64,000 bases of DNA from Photobacterium aquae (GCF_001029445.1 NZ_LDOT01000026.1:1-64000), one strand, 5' to 3'. Counted from the stretch's first letter, positions 1-8,073 are shown. Notes: generated from the sequence alone by a model not told the origin. A program made the numbers and translations.

Positions 1-378
1 GTGAATATATTGACCAACATGGTAAACCGACTGCGTTTTACAGCGATCGTCATGCTGTTTTCCATGTCAGTAAGCGTGATGCGCAAACCGAACGCCTGAC
101 TCAGTTCGGTCGTGTTCTTCAAGACCTTAATATCGAGCTTATTTGTGCCAACAGTTCACAAGCTAAAGGCCGTGTCGAGCGAGCCAACAAAACCTTGCAA
201 GATCGCTTAGTTAAAGAAATGCGATTACAAGGAATCGATACTATTGAGCAAGCCAATGCATGGCTCCCCCGACTTCATCGCTGATTTCAACCAGCGCTTT
301 GCCAAACCGGCGCATTATCCCAAGGACATGCACCGGCCAGAACGTGAATCACTCAGCGAAATCGATGATATCTTTTAA
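1..378 (+). pseudogene. 3' remnant of an ISNCY-type transposase, frameshifted
   Basis: The translated sequence is the C-terminal part of an integrase-core (rve) transposase of the ISNCY type, with recognisable stretches such as YSDRHAVFHV, SSQAKGRVERANKTLQDRL and KEMRLQGIDTIEQANAWLP. The 5' part lies outside the window. After NAWLP the frame breaks at a run of five C (about 266-270) and stops soon after. Removing one C restores a natural C-terminus (DFIADFNQRF to SEIDDIF, then TAA at 376-378). The copy is therefore most likely inactive through a one-base homopolymer insertion, unless the run is a sequencing error. No terminal inverted repeat could be placed. The family assignment is from memory of conserved motifs. 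Confidence 0.8.
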
Positions 379-735
379 TGAAAAGACCTGACTTCCCTAC
401 TCTATGGTTATGTTTTGATATGCTGTTACATCAAATTCATCAGACTTTTTGTATAAACGGTCAATCATTATGTGGTTATTTTGAGCCATATGTATGCATA
501 TCACCCTAAGCTTACAGTGTAATATGGCAAATCGTAACTTGAATATCGTTATATATGCTAAATTTGACGTTATTTGTTAAAATAATAGGCTTTGTGTTGC
601 CATTATCAAGTTAAATTAAGCACATTCAGTGACGCTGTCACAGTTTTATCTTGTTGTTTTGATGTGGGTTAATATGGCATGTGGCTATTAAAATACTTGA
701 TAACGTAAAGACAAGTATAATTGATAGGATGCTGA
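379..735. other. AT-rich intergenic stretch without a gene
   Basis: This stretch separates the transposase remnant from the 3' end of the phosphotransferase gene. The only structured element I see is the matS site at 629-641. I found no convincing ORF, RNA gene or insertion-sequence end. Confidence 0.6.
629..641. promoter_or_regulatory. matS site (MatP target)
   Basis: The sequence GTGACGCTGTCAC is an exact match to the matS consensus GTGACRNYGTCAC bound by MatP, the Ter macrodomain organiser. It is intergenic, and the matP gene lies in the same window at 8452-8910. Confidence 0.9.
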
Positions 736-1509
736 CTAATAGATCAATCCATGGCGTATTTCTTCCGCATTACTTTTGATATATTCAATATCGCTTAAAT
801 AAGCAAGATGGTGACCCTGTTCGATATTATCAGCAAATTGCCTATTTCCTTTCATGGCTTCCTTCTTCATAAAGTTCACCAATGCCTGTATCCGTAAAAA
901 CATAAACTCTGGAAGTTGACTCTTTTGCTCTGATGTTAGCCCATAACTGTCGCAAAATAATTTTGCACGTTGGGTTTGTTCAGTGAAAGTTCCTAGTCTA
1001 TCCACATTATCGGTTTTAAATGGTGCCCAGCAATATAAAGCATACGCAATATCCCATAACCTAGGGGCTGGGTGTGCGGCATCAAAATCGAACACTCCTA
1101 CAACATTATTTCCAATTAAAGCAATATTGTACGGAGCAAAATCACCATGACAGATAACCTCGTAAGGTTCACGAGGCTCAAGCATCCAATTAAGTGATGT
1201 TGTATTCTTTTGGTGGAGGAATGAAACAGATGCATCATGAATTCTTCTAAGTAGTTTAGCTGCCGTGATTAATGCTTCTGATGTTGCGATATTTCCAATT
1301 AATGGATAATCAAAAGTTAAGCCTTCTACCAGGCTTAATTTTTCTTGATTTCCCTCAATACCTATAAATCTTGGTGATTCAGTTATACCTTCTTGTTCTA
1401 GGTGATGCAGAAAACGATGGACGCTTTTGCTCCATGTATTGAGAGGACGATAGACAACACTCCCCTTTTTATGGATATTTGACTTCCTGCTGTCTTCTAA
1501 TTTAGCCAT
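736..1509 (-). CDS. Aminoglycoside-phosphotransferase-fold kinase
   Basis: The 257-aa protein belongs to the APH/choline kinase-like superfamily, which transfers phosphate from ATP to small hydroxylated substrates. The Brenner motif HGDFAPYN (H121, D123, N128) provides the catalytic Asp and Asn, and FDFDAAHP about 13 residues later supplies the metal-binding Asp. The N-terminal nucleotide-binding lobe is short and poorly conserved. The ATG at 1509 is preceded by an AGGGAT ribosome-binding site. It lies 49 bp downstream of a VOC-family gene on the same strand, so the two are probably co-transcribed. Both folds occur in antibiotic-resistance genes, but nothing in the sequence identifies a drug as substrate; a housekeeping small-molecule kinase is equally possible. 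Confidence 0.8.
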   Translation of the reverse strand: MAKLEDSRKSNIHKKGSVVYRPLNTWSKSVHRFLHHLEQEGITESPRFIGIEGNQEKLSLVEGLTFDYPLIGNIATSEALITAAKLLRRIHDASVSFLHQKNTTSLNWMLEPREPYEVICHGDFAPYNIALIGNNVVGVFDFDAAHPAPRLWDIAYALYCWAPFKTDNVDRLGTFTEQTQRAKLFCDSYGLTSEQKSQLPEFMFLRIQALVNFMKKEAMKGNRQFADNIEQGHHLAYLSDIEYIKSNAEEIRHGLIY

Positions 1510-1558
1510 ATACTGATCCCTACAATATCGATACCGACTCTTACTTCAATTGGCAATG

Positions 1559-1966
1559 TCACGACTCATTTAAGTTGTCAAAGTATGGCTTGAATTCATC
1601 ACTTGGTTCGCGTGATGAGTAAATATAAACGGAGTTTCCTATCGGATCTAAAACAGAAAAACCGCGATCACCCCATGGATGATCGTTTAGTGGCATAATG
1701 ACCTGAAGTCCTGCATTTATTAAACGTGAATGTTCTGAATCTACATCATCGACGAGGAAATTTAGCATTACCCCATTTCCACCAAAAACAGGCATATTTT
1801 CTTGTGGTTGAATAAAACAAAGCTCTGTGCCAATACCGTCTATTTTCAAAATAATGTACCAACCGCAATCAAAAACTGTTTTTGCTGATAAATACGTTCG
1901 ATAAAATTCTCGGCAAGCAGCGACTTCTGATGTGCAAAAGCATGTGGATAGTTTTTTTATTTTCAT
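1559..1966 (-). CDS. VOC-superfamily protein (glyoxalase/bleomycin-resistance fold)
   Basis: The 135-aa protein shows the vicinal oxygen chelate pattern: an N-terminal FYRTYLSAKTVFD segment, central LNFLVDDVDSEHSRLINAG, then GFSVLDPIGNSVYIY, a typical end of the second beta-alpha-beta-beta-beta unit. Members bind metals and catalyse isomerisation, ring cleavage or simple drug sequestration. The ATG at 1966 has a GAGG ribosome-binding site 7 bases upstream. It is the first gene of a likely two-gene unit with the downstream phosphotransferase. Specific activity cannot be assigned from sequence. Confidence 0.8.
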   Translation of the reverse strand: MKIKKLSTCFCTSEVAACREFYRTYLSAKTVFDCGWYIILKIDGIGTELCFIQPQENMPVFGGNGVMLNFLVDDVDSEHSRLINAGLQVIMPLNDHPWGDRGFSVLDPIGNSVYIYSSREPSDEFKPYFDNLNES

Positions 1967-2299
1967 ACGACATCCTCATCCTTGTTGTCATTAATTGGAT
2001 AGTTAACCTAAGAATCGCAAGATCTGCCTATAGTGTCTATGGGTAAAATCCTTGACGCTATAAATAACAAAAATTATTTAAGAAAGATGTGATGCAAAGC
2101 TAGCAAAAATTGTACGTTCCGGCACTTTCATAGCTTTATTTATTAGCTAATAAATACCTTATATGAGAGAACAAACGAGACGCAATCTAGCCATAACGCA
2201 CAAATAACGACCGCAATGATAATTTAATGACATAAGAAACGAATATACGGGTTGGATATTGAACGAAGCGCTCAGTATGTCAGCGTAAATGCATGGTTT

Positions 2300-2312
2300 G
2301 TGACGCTGTCAC
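2300..2312. promoter_or_regulatory. matS site (MatP target)
   Basis: The sequence GTGACGCTGTCAC matches the matS consensus exactly and is identical to the site at 629-641. It is intergenic, about 330 bp upstream of the VOC gene. Confidence 0.9.
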
Positions 2313-2362
2313 ATTGATGTTATTGGTTTATTCTGCCAAGTTCCCCATCCATCAAGACAAAA

Positions 2363-2382
2363 AAAGCCCCAAAGGGGCTTTA
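2363..2382 (-). terminator. Rho-independent terminator of the His-rich gene
   Basis: The stem AAGCCCC/GGGGCTT with a 3-base loop is followed on the minus strand by a run of T, a few bases after the stop codon of the gene ending at 2388. Confidence 0.85.
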
Positions 2383-2387
2383 TTTGA

Positions 2388-2729
2388 TTAACTCTCAATG
2401 ATTTCAACAGGTCCATGGTCATCACAGTGATCACCATGTTGATGATGCAATCTACCATTAACAATATAATCGATATGATCACCATGTTGGATGGCTTCAT
2501 GACCACAGTCAGGACCATGAACATGCTCTCCACATAAATGTTCTGCATTACATTCATCTGGATGCTTCTCATTAATAGCAATGACATGTTCATCACAGTG
2601 ATCACCATGCGGATGATGCAATACACCATCGACAACGTAATCAATATGGCCATTATGGCGAATAGCAGTATGCCCGCAACCAGGGCCGTGAACATGATTA
2701 GAATGAGAATGAATTTTTGAACATGACAT
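2388..2729 (-). CDS. His/Cys-rich two-repeat protein, probable metal binder
   Basis: The protein of about 113 aa is extremely rich in His, Cys and acidic residues. It contains two copies of one unit: HVHGPGCGH followed by AI-H-GHIDY, a V-(D/N)G-LHH segment, and HGDHCD(E/D)H. The start is set at the ATG at 2729 (MSCSKIHSH), 8 bases after GGAG; an in-frame ATG at 2765 lacks this. There is no signal peptide, so it is probably cytosolic. The repeated Cys-His clusters suggest zinc, nickel or copper binding, in storage, buffering or delivery, but no partner gene is next to it. A terminator follows directly and another lies upstream, so it is a single-gene unit. I recognise the motif type but no named gene. 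Confidence 0.75.
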   Translation of the reverse strand: MSCSKIHSHSNHVHGPGCGHTAIRHNGHIDYVVDGVLHHPHGDHCDEHVIAINEKHPDECNAEHLCGEHVHGPDCGHEAIQHGDHIDYIVNGRLHHQHGDHCDDHGPVEIIES

Positions 2730-2833
2730 CCTTGTATCTCCTATTGGTAAATTAACAGTAACCAACTAAATTATAGTTGGCTCTAAAATTAATAGTTATC
2801 TTACCGTTCAAAATGTGAGTCTACTCAAATTGA

Positions 2834-2866
2834 AAAAGCCCACTCGCAGATCGTTTGTGGGCTTTT
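2834..2866 (-). terminator. Rho-independent terminator
   Basis: A 10-bp stem AAAAGCCCAC/GTGGGCTTTT with a 13-base loop has a T run on its minus-strand 3' side. It lies about 100 bp beyond the stop codon of the secreted-protein gene 2968-4059 and probably ends its transcript. Confidence 0.75.
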
Positions 2867-2967
2867 GAATGGTCAACCTAATCTATCAACTAATTAATAT
2901 ACGTGTATTTCATCCAATCTTGCTTGGTAATTAATACCATCATCGGTATTAAAGTTAATAGGAATTT

Positions 2968-4059
2968 TCATTTTATGGAAACGCTCATTCTCTTCCCATC
3001 TGAAATCCTAATAAATGAACCTAAGATGTTATCGTTATATTGATTCATTTTCCATTCTGCAGTATATACCCACTTCTGCATCATATTGTCATAACGGCCT
3101 TCTTTGAAACATTGAGCTGTTGCGTCAACACAGTCAACTTTGTGTAATTCAATTGGTGTTTGATATTTATCATACCAATATGACCACCCGCCATGTTTAA
3201 TATTTACGACTGTAATAGGATATTTATCTGCAATTTTTCCTTGGAAAACTCTATAAGGCGTTTGTATGTTGGAGAGCGAGTGTGTTTGGTTCGATAAATA
3301 CTGAATACCATCATTACTTAAATATGGTTTAAGCTCTTCATATGAAAGTGTATTTTCAAACTTTCCGATTTCATCAAGTGCCCTCGATGCATGGTTTGAA
3401 CATCGACCAAACGTTATAGTCAGCTGGTTATCAGACAAATGAAAATTAGTATCTTCGTCAATTTTGTCATAGTTATCTCTGAATCTATTTTGATAACAAT
3501 CATTATATAAGTAATACTCGCCCATGACATATTCATCAGAATTATCATCCGGCTTATTTATGATATATTTTTTGACCCTATTTAGGTTGTCACTTCTTAA
3601 TCTTATTTCAAGTGATTTTGTACCTTTTGGTGATAATAGATCTACTAAAGTGATTGGTCGGCCAGAATATTTATCAAAGAGAAATGTATTTTCACCCCAT
3701 TCACAATAAGCACCACAAGCATCCCCTGAAATGGTTACTTCTATATAATTTTTCTTTTCTGTCACTATCGGTTCGTAAAAAGAGAAAACTCTTCGATAGC
3801 TATCGGTTGTTCTAAATGGGCTCGATGATTTACTAGCAAAATCTTCTTCTTGTAATGTTTTATCGAAGTAATAATATTGAAGGAAAATATTAATACGAGA
3901 AGCACTTTCTGGATATTTTTCAGATACAAAAAAAGGAAAATCTGACTCAGAAAAATGAGGATTCTTCACATTTTTCACTGTGAATTCATTTGCAGATGCG
4001 AGACTTGGCAACAGGAGAACCAAGCCAGAAAGAAGCGTTATTGGTATAATCGATTTCAT
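2968..4059 (-). CDS. Secreted or periplasmic protein of unknown function
   Basis: The 363-aa protein starts with a clear Sec signal peptide: a Lys at position 2, a hydrophobic core LLSGLVLLL, and a probable cleavage after ASA-NE. The mature part is rich in Tyr, Asp and Asn, with few Cys (a CGAYCEWG pair about residue 115, a C-rich end). The segment LFDKYSGRPITLVDLLSP resembles periplasmic proteins with an RsiV/DUF3298-like fold, but the similarity is too thin to name. Base composition is more AT-rich than the core genes to the right, which fits an accessory origin. It is a single-gene unit bounded by terminators. Confidence 0.65.
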   Translation of the reverse strand: MKSIIPITLLSGLVLLLPSLASANEFTVKNVKNPHFSESDFPFFVSEKYPESASRINIFLQYYYFDKTLQEEDFASKSSSPFRTTDSYRRVFSFYEPIVTEKKNYIEVTISGDACGAYCEWGENTFLFDKYSGRPITLVDLLSPKGTKSLEIRLRSDNLNRVKKYIINKPDDNSDEYVMGEYYLYNDCYQNRFRDNYDKIDEDTNFHLSDNQLTITFGRCSNHASRALDEIGKFENTLSYEELKPYLSNDGIQYLSNQTHSLSNIQTPYRVFQGKIADKYPITVVNIKHGGWSYWYDKYQTPIELHKVDCVDATAQCFKEGRYDNMMQKWVYTAEWKMNQYNDNILGSFIRISDGKRMSVSIK

Positions 4060-4152
4060 ATAACTTTAGTGATCTACTCCAAATGTGAAGATTGACCATG
4101 CTATACAAAAAGCAAATAAAATCAATAAATTAAGGTTAATAAGTTTTTCTTA

Positions 4153-4172
4153 AAAGCCCCTTTAGGGGCTTT
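4153..4172 (-). terminator. Rho-independent terminator
   Basis: The stem AAAGCCCC/GGGGCTTT with a TTTA loop and a minus-strand T run lies 57 bp after the stop codon of the gene 4229-4801. Confidence 0.8.
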
Positions 4173-4228
4173 ATGACTTTAAGAAAATACGTTACGTTGT
4201 CGCATTTTCCACTATCTAAAGTTGAGGC

Positions 4229-4801
4229 TTAGCGCCTAAATAACTCTACCCTTAGGTGGCTTTCATCTTCATAAGCGACAACAGATTGAAAGTAATAAGC
4301 TTTATCTATAACCGATGAAAATACATCTTTATATTCAGGGCTACCAATGAACAGGATTTGAGTCGATTTGCACATCAATCCATCATCATCAAAGCTAGCT
4401 TTTAAATTTTCATCAACAACACAGACTAATACTTGGCCAAATCGAGCTGAAAGATCTATCTTATGCGCACTTGAGTACTGCACTTTTGTTTTCAGTTCAG
4501 ATTCAATCTCTTCAATCAGAACAACAAAGCGATAGAGATCAGTTGAGCTGTTGTTTAGCAAGCGGTCGTGCTCAATATCTAAAATGTTTTCCAAATTAGC
4601 ATCAGCTTGCCGCCCCAGTAAGATCCAATGTTTGACAGATTTCCTGATTTTTCTGTAACGCTCAATCTTAGCGATTCGTTTTAAGTATTTCAAAAGCAGG
4701 TTGTTGCTTTCAGATTTCGTCAGTGGTTTTTCCAGTTTTTTGAATTCGACAAGCAATAGAGCATTGGTACTAACATCAAGTAGCATCTGAGATTGGGTCA
4801 T
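4229..4801 (-). CDS. Hypothetical cytosolic protein
   Basis: The 190-aa protein has no signal peptide or membrane segment. The first 100 residues look helical and basic (KYLKRIAKIERYRKIRKSVKHW), followed by an acidic region and a beta-rich C-terminal half ending VAYEDESHLRVELFRR. I recognise no family. The ATG at 4801 is reasonable but the ribosome-binding site is weak. It has its own terminator, and a matS site lies about 215 bp upstream of its start. Like its neighbours it is AT-rich and probably part of the accessory patch. Confidence 0.5.
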   Translation of the reverse strand: MTQSQMLLDVSTNALLLVEFKKLEKPLTKSESNNLLLKYLKRIAKIERYRKIRKSVKHWILLGRQADANLENILDIEHDRLLNNSSTDLYRFVVLIEEIESELKTKVQYSSAHKIDLSARFGQVLVCVVDENLKASFDDDGLMCKSTQILFIGSPEYKDVFSSVIDKAYYFQSVVAYEDESHLRVELFRR

Positions 4802-5273
4802 TGGCGTAACAATTTGTAGCGGGTGTTACTGCTATCATACTCTTATTGCTGACAGAAAGTAGTCTAGGCTCCATTCTTCTTCATAAAAAAAGGCGCTTGA
4901 TGGTTTTTTGTTCGCATTTTGGGCCGCAAATCATGAGATCACTAAGAAAAAGTGTGTAGTTAGTTAATTTTAAAGATTCCTTTAACGCTGGGGAGCTATT
5001 CGCCACCCAGCATTGTGTGACAGTGTCACTATCGCGGATCACGAAATCGTCGTACCACAATGTGATATAGACTGGGGAAAAAACTGGGCTTGTATTACAA
5101 CAAGCTGATTTGTGGGCTTTTTCCCTAAAAATTACCTATTCTGCCTGCGCTTCGCTAACTAATAAGTTACGCTTTATCACATCTAGCTCTTAGGTGTTGT
5201 TACGGCGGTTTGGAAGGCATTTATCTTTCACCAAACAATGTATTGGCCGCCTTTTCTTTTCATCTTAATGCCA
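4802..5273. other. Intergenic region with a matS site
   Basis: This region holds the matS site 5017-5029 and otherwise nothing I can name. Imperfect GC-rich inverted segments near 5210-5260 are too weak to call as a terminator for the gene ending at 5274. Confidence 0.5.
5017..5029. promoter_or_regulatory. matS site (MatP target)
   Basis: The sequence GTGACAGTGTCAC is an exact match to GTGACRNYGTCAC. It is intergenic. Confidence 0.9.
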
Positions 5274-5780
5274 CTATGCCAGGTCAACGCCTGCTTTTAC
5301 TTCATCGAAACTGTACTGGTAACCAACTTCCATTCTTGCCATAGATTGAATGATACGAGTAATCGTTTTTGAATCATTAAAATCTAGTTTTTGTGTCAAG
5401 CCATAGCCACTCCACTGTGCGACCATCCTGGCGTAATGCTCACTGTTATTTTCGTGGTTAGGTGCAAACACATGTACAATTCCTGAAATGGTATCAATTC
5501 CTCTACGTTGATAGCTTCTTAATACGCGCGCTCCTGCGCGAAAGCCATACTTTTGTTCTGAAAAAATGACAAAACGACCATCACTACCAAGCTGGCCGAT
5601 CCAATCATTATTCTTATTGAACTCGATATTCAATGGATTGTTGTTTCGAATACCGCGGATGTTACGGTTAGCGGGTGAAGATGCAGCTCTCGGCCTACCC
5701 TTTTGAAAGATAGCGTTCTTACCCACCAGCTTAACAAGGAATTTGTACATTTTGTTTGTTATGTGTTTTTTAATATTCAT
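5274..5780 (-). CDS. Orphan phage virion/structural-type protein
   Basis: After a basic, partly hydrophobic N-terminus the protein carries RGIRNNNPLNIEF, DGRFVIFSEQKYGFRAGARVL and AQWSGYG. This pattern is found in phage structural or virion-associated proteins of tailed phages, which are linked to peptidoglycan-active virion components. No other phage gene is adjacent, so this is an isolated remnant or a domesticated gene. The ATG at 5780 (MNIKKHITNK) is preferred over the in-frame TTG at 5792. The length is about 168 aa. Enzymatic activity is not established by anything visible here. Confidence 0.65.
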   Translation of the reverse strand: MNIKKHITNKMYKFLVKLVGKNAIFQKGRPRAASSPANRNIRGIRNNNPLNIEFNKNNDWIGQLGSDGRFVIFSEQKYGFRAGARVLRSYQRRGIDTISGIVHVFAPNHENNSEHYARMVAQWSGYGLTQKLDFNDSKTITRIIQSMARMEVGYQYSFDEVKAGVDLA

Positions 5781-6291
5781 TATCGTCTTCAATCTTTATT
5801 GCCCTTATTTTTTATAGCTTATGAAAAGATATGTCCACCAGCGATATTGCCCTCTTACATCTTGTACTAGCAAGGCTTTGGTTATTTTTATGAGATGGTT
5901 ATGTATTTAATTAACGCAATAAAGTTATAGTGCATTAGGTGTATTCCTGAGAGAATTAAAAGCATCGGGCATGTGAAAACAAGTGCTTAATAAACAATCC
6001 TTCGCTGTTGGATTATCTACTCAGTAGATTAAAACCAAACGGCCCAACATACACATGGCATCATACTCTCAAAAGTAACATCTGAATGAATAATACTGCC
6101 CTTCACAAGCTTATTACCTTCATTTCAGCATTCTACCCTTTCACGATTTCTATCTACATCTGCAAGCTCTTCATTGGAATCAAGTGCTGCACAATAGCAC
6201 CAAGTAGATCAGGAAAAATGAGGGTCCCCTCGCCAAATTAATGTAGCGGATCTTGCTTTGGCTAAGCGGGTGCTCCTGTTAGGCTCGACCT
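5781..6291. other. AT-rich intergenic stretch, nothing identified
   Basis: I found no ORF, RNA gene or clear terminator. A GCCTAAC heptamer on the minus strand at about 6280 resembles one half of an integron attC core, but no matching partner was found. Confidence 0.45.
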
Positions 6292-7047
6292 TCATAAGGT
6301 GCCTGCATCAGGCCAATTAACCCAATGTGTGTTTTCATCTTTAGTCTGTTTATAACTCTTTGCACTGCCTACTTCTATAGCTTTAACAACTTGCTTGAAG
6401 GTGTTTGATGAACTTGGTAAATCCCCTCTTGAAATATCAGGATGACTCCAAGCATCAAGCTGAAGTAATAGCTCCAATTCCGGAGAAACACTTACTCGCC
6501 TCTCATCTTCTGTACATAGAACTAGGTCTCTATACTTATGAGCTAGAAATCGACAGAACTCAAAAGTAAGAGGACTTTCTTCCTCAAGCTCGATGCCGTA
6601 CTTTTGATATTCTGGTAATTCAGGAACCAATACCTTATTACCACGAAGTACGCACACCCCCTTCGTTTTTGTATACTCCAAGTCTTTTTCATCTAGCCAA
6701 TCATCATTTTCAATTGGGTAAATAAATCTGGATTCATTATATGGATTGGACTTTAGATAACCGTTATAAGCATCTTCAGTCGCATAATTTGAAGAAAGAT
6801 TTCGGTTATGTAATTTACTTGAGAACGTGTAAATCTGAACATCAGGATCACCAGATCTTGGGGAAAAACCAAAGACTTCAATAACTATTGCCCAGTCTTC
6901 ATTAGAGCGATAAACAGACATTCTTGTTGCGGCTAAGTAAACATAACCATTATCTAAAACAGGGAACGTAGACTCTTCCGCACATGTATCCAAAATCTTT
7001 AATATTTGTTCTGATGTCCAATTCATATCATTTTTGTCTCTATACAT
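6292..7047 (-). CDS. Uncharacterised 251-aa cytosolic protein (DUF7003-like)
   Basis: The sequence has conserved-looking blocks: FPVLDNGYVYLAATRMSVYRS, WAIVIEVFGFSPRSG, then NPYNESRFIYPIENDDW and an acidic middle. It resembles a widespread uncharacterised family that I remember as DUF7003; that name is uncertain. There is no signal peptide or membrane segment. ATG at 7047 is used; an ATG at 7023 (MNWTSEQ) aligns better with the conserved domain and may be the true start. The gene starts only 6 bases from the divergent reading frame to its right, so the flanking DNA may be a junction between acquired segments. Confidence 0.6.
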   Translation of the reverse strand: MYRDKNDMNWTSEQILKILDTCAEESTFPVLDNGYVYLAATRMSVYRSNEDWAIVIEVFGFSPRSGDPDVQIYTFSSKLHNRNLSSNYATEDAYNGYLKSNPYNESRFIYPIENDDWLDEKDLEYTKTKGVCVLRGNKVLVPELPEYQKYGIELEEESPLTFEFCRFLAHKYRDLVLCTEDERRVSVSPELELLLQLDAWSHPDISRGDLPSSSNTFKQVVKAIEVGSAKSYKQTKDENTHWVNWPDAGTL

Positions 7048-7121
7048 AGCAAATGCCTAACAAGGCCAGTGATCAACGAGCAGGCTATGGGCTTATGGGT
7101 CGCTCTAGCGATGAACTCGAT

Positions 7122-7215
7122 TGCAATCATTTTCAAAAAACAGTCGAGATACCGCCGCGAGAGAATGCAATCATTATAATTGACAACAAACTCAATCTAA
7201 CGATAATGCAATCTA
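7122..7215 (+). promoter_or_regulatory. Promoter with three direct TGCAATC repeats
   Basis: A sigma70-type promoter is visible: TTGACA at 7180-7185, an 18-bp spacer, then TAATGC at 7204-7209. Three direct copies of TGCAATC(A/T) occur at 7122-7130, 7166-7174 and 7207-7215, spaced 44 and 41 bp, close to four helical turns. The last copy overlaps the -10 element and start site. The layout suggests a repressor operator, perhaps for the ribbon-helix-helix-like protein encoded immediately downstream. The motif and spacing are seen directly; the regulatory role is inferred. Confidence 0.45.
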
Positions 7216-7238
7216 GTCTGATTTTATGGCACTTTTTT

Positions 7239-7511
7239 ATGGCAATTACTATTCGCAATATCGAAGAACACTACTACATGATTGAATCATTAAAAGAACT
7301 CACCAATAGTAGTGTCACAACCAAAGCCTTAATTAAAGGTGGATACCTTGCTGTAGAACTAGGGCAAGCATTGGAAGATGAAAAAGCCAAAAGACAAAAA
7401 GCGGAAGATGAACTCAACGCACTTAAAGAAACAATCAAATCTTATATCAATAGTAAAAATGCCCTACAACATGCATTAACAGCTGACTTATCCAAAACGA
7501 AATCATCATAG
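7239..7511 (+). CDS. Small ribbon-helix-helix-like protein with coiled-coil tail
   Basis: The 90-aa product starts MAITIRNIEEHYYMIESL. The pattern is a short beta strand (AITIRN), a helix (EEHYYMIESLKELTN), a turn and a second helix (TTKALIKGGYLAVELGQAL). This is the layout of ribbon-helix-helix DNA-binding proteins such as antitoxins and partition regulators. The last 40 residues are a charged, heptad-like helix (LEDEKAKRQKAEDELNALKETIK). The frame is open further upstream to 7053, but the ATG at 7239 fits the domain and sits 30 bp after the predicted -10 box; the ribosome-binding site is poor. No toxin gene is adjacent. Autoregulation through the upstream repeats is plausible. Confidence 0.55.
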   Translation: MAITIRNIEEHYYMIESLKELTNSSVTTKALIKGGYLAVELGQALEDEKAKRQKAEDELNALKETIKSYINSKNALQHALTADLSKTKSS

Positions 7512-7522
7512 AAAAGTATATT

Positions 7523-7552
7523 AAGGCCACCAGCATAATGTGTGGTGGCTTC
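7523..7552. terminator. Hairpin between convergent genes
   Basis: The stem GCCACCA/TGGTGGC lies between the stops of the small + strand gene (7511) and the minus-strand PPC-domain gene (7592). The T tracts on both sides are short, so termination efficiency is uncertain. Confidence 0.55.
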
Positions 7553-7591
7553 TTAATCTATCACAATAAGGTTAGATACCCTTCCCTTCGA

Positions 7592-7993
7592 TTATCGACG
7601 CTTATCAATCACCAGTTCCGTAAACCCGGTAGCTAAATCAACTTCTCGAGAAAACACCATATTACCATATTCAACAAGGCATATTTCAGCCGTATACGAC
7701 ACAATACAACCATCCATTAAATGGCCACCTGTCACCTTACCTTCTGCATCAGCAACAGAAATATGCAGGTGAACATGTTCGGGCGTCAACGTACCTGATA
7801 GGGTCAGAATTTCCAAAGGCCCTGACAATGTTATTTCATTCTTCTCATTGGCTAAACGAATCTCAGCTGCCGACAAACATCCTACACCACTGATTAACGA
7901 ACCGGCCAGGATATGATGACCTTGTATATACGCAAGGACTGCTTGTTTTAAATCGTCACCCTGAGTCAGGCGAAATGCATGGGGAGTTAACAT
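7592..7993 (-). CDS. PPC/DUF296-domain protein (PD1-like putative DNA-binding)
   Basis: The 133-aa protein is a single PPC (DUF296) domain: the N-terminal RLTQGDDLKQAVLAYIQGH, IAGS-like LAGSLISGVGCLSAAEIRLA, HVHLHISVADAEGKVTGGHL with the conserved His residues, and a closing beta strand. In bacteria these proteins form trimers and bind a metal through the His cluster; in plants the domain is attached to AT-hook DNA-binding proteins. The bacterial role is not established. ATG at 7993 gives a full-length domain. A bidirectional terminator lies upstream. Confidence 0.85.
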   Translation of the reverse strand: MLTPHAFRLTQGDDLKQAVLAYIQGHHILAGSLISGVGCLSAAEIRLANEKNEITLSGPLEILTLSGTLTPEHVHLHISVADAEGKVTGGHLMDGCIVSYTAEICLVEYGNMVFSREVDLATGFTELVIDKRR

Positions 7994-8073
7994 ATCAGTG
8001 TTTCCTTATCCTCTTTAGGGACGTGAGTCAGCGTGTTAAAGTCATCGGCAGCAAAAGCCGAATACGCTTACAT

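Larger units (their letters stand above)
1967..2387. other. Intergenic region with matS and a terminator
   Basis: This AT-rich region contains the presumed promoter of the VOC gene, the matS site at 2300-2312 and, near its right end, the terminator of the His-rich gene (2363-2382). I saw no other gene. Confidence 0.55.

Noticed and set aside
2538..2720. ORFs on both strands over the His-rich gene
   Set aside because: They are shadows of the repetitive His/Cys-rich coding sequence, which has a ribosome-binding site and terminator of its own.
6270..7065. Integron attC-like heptamers GCCTAAC and GTTAGGC around the DUF7003-like gene
   Set aside because: Each is unpaired; no inverted-repeat partner or full attC structure could be found, and no integrase is present.
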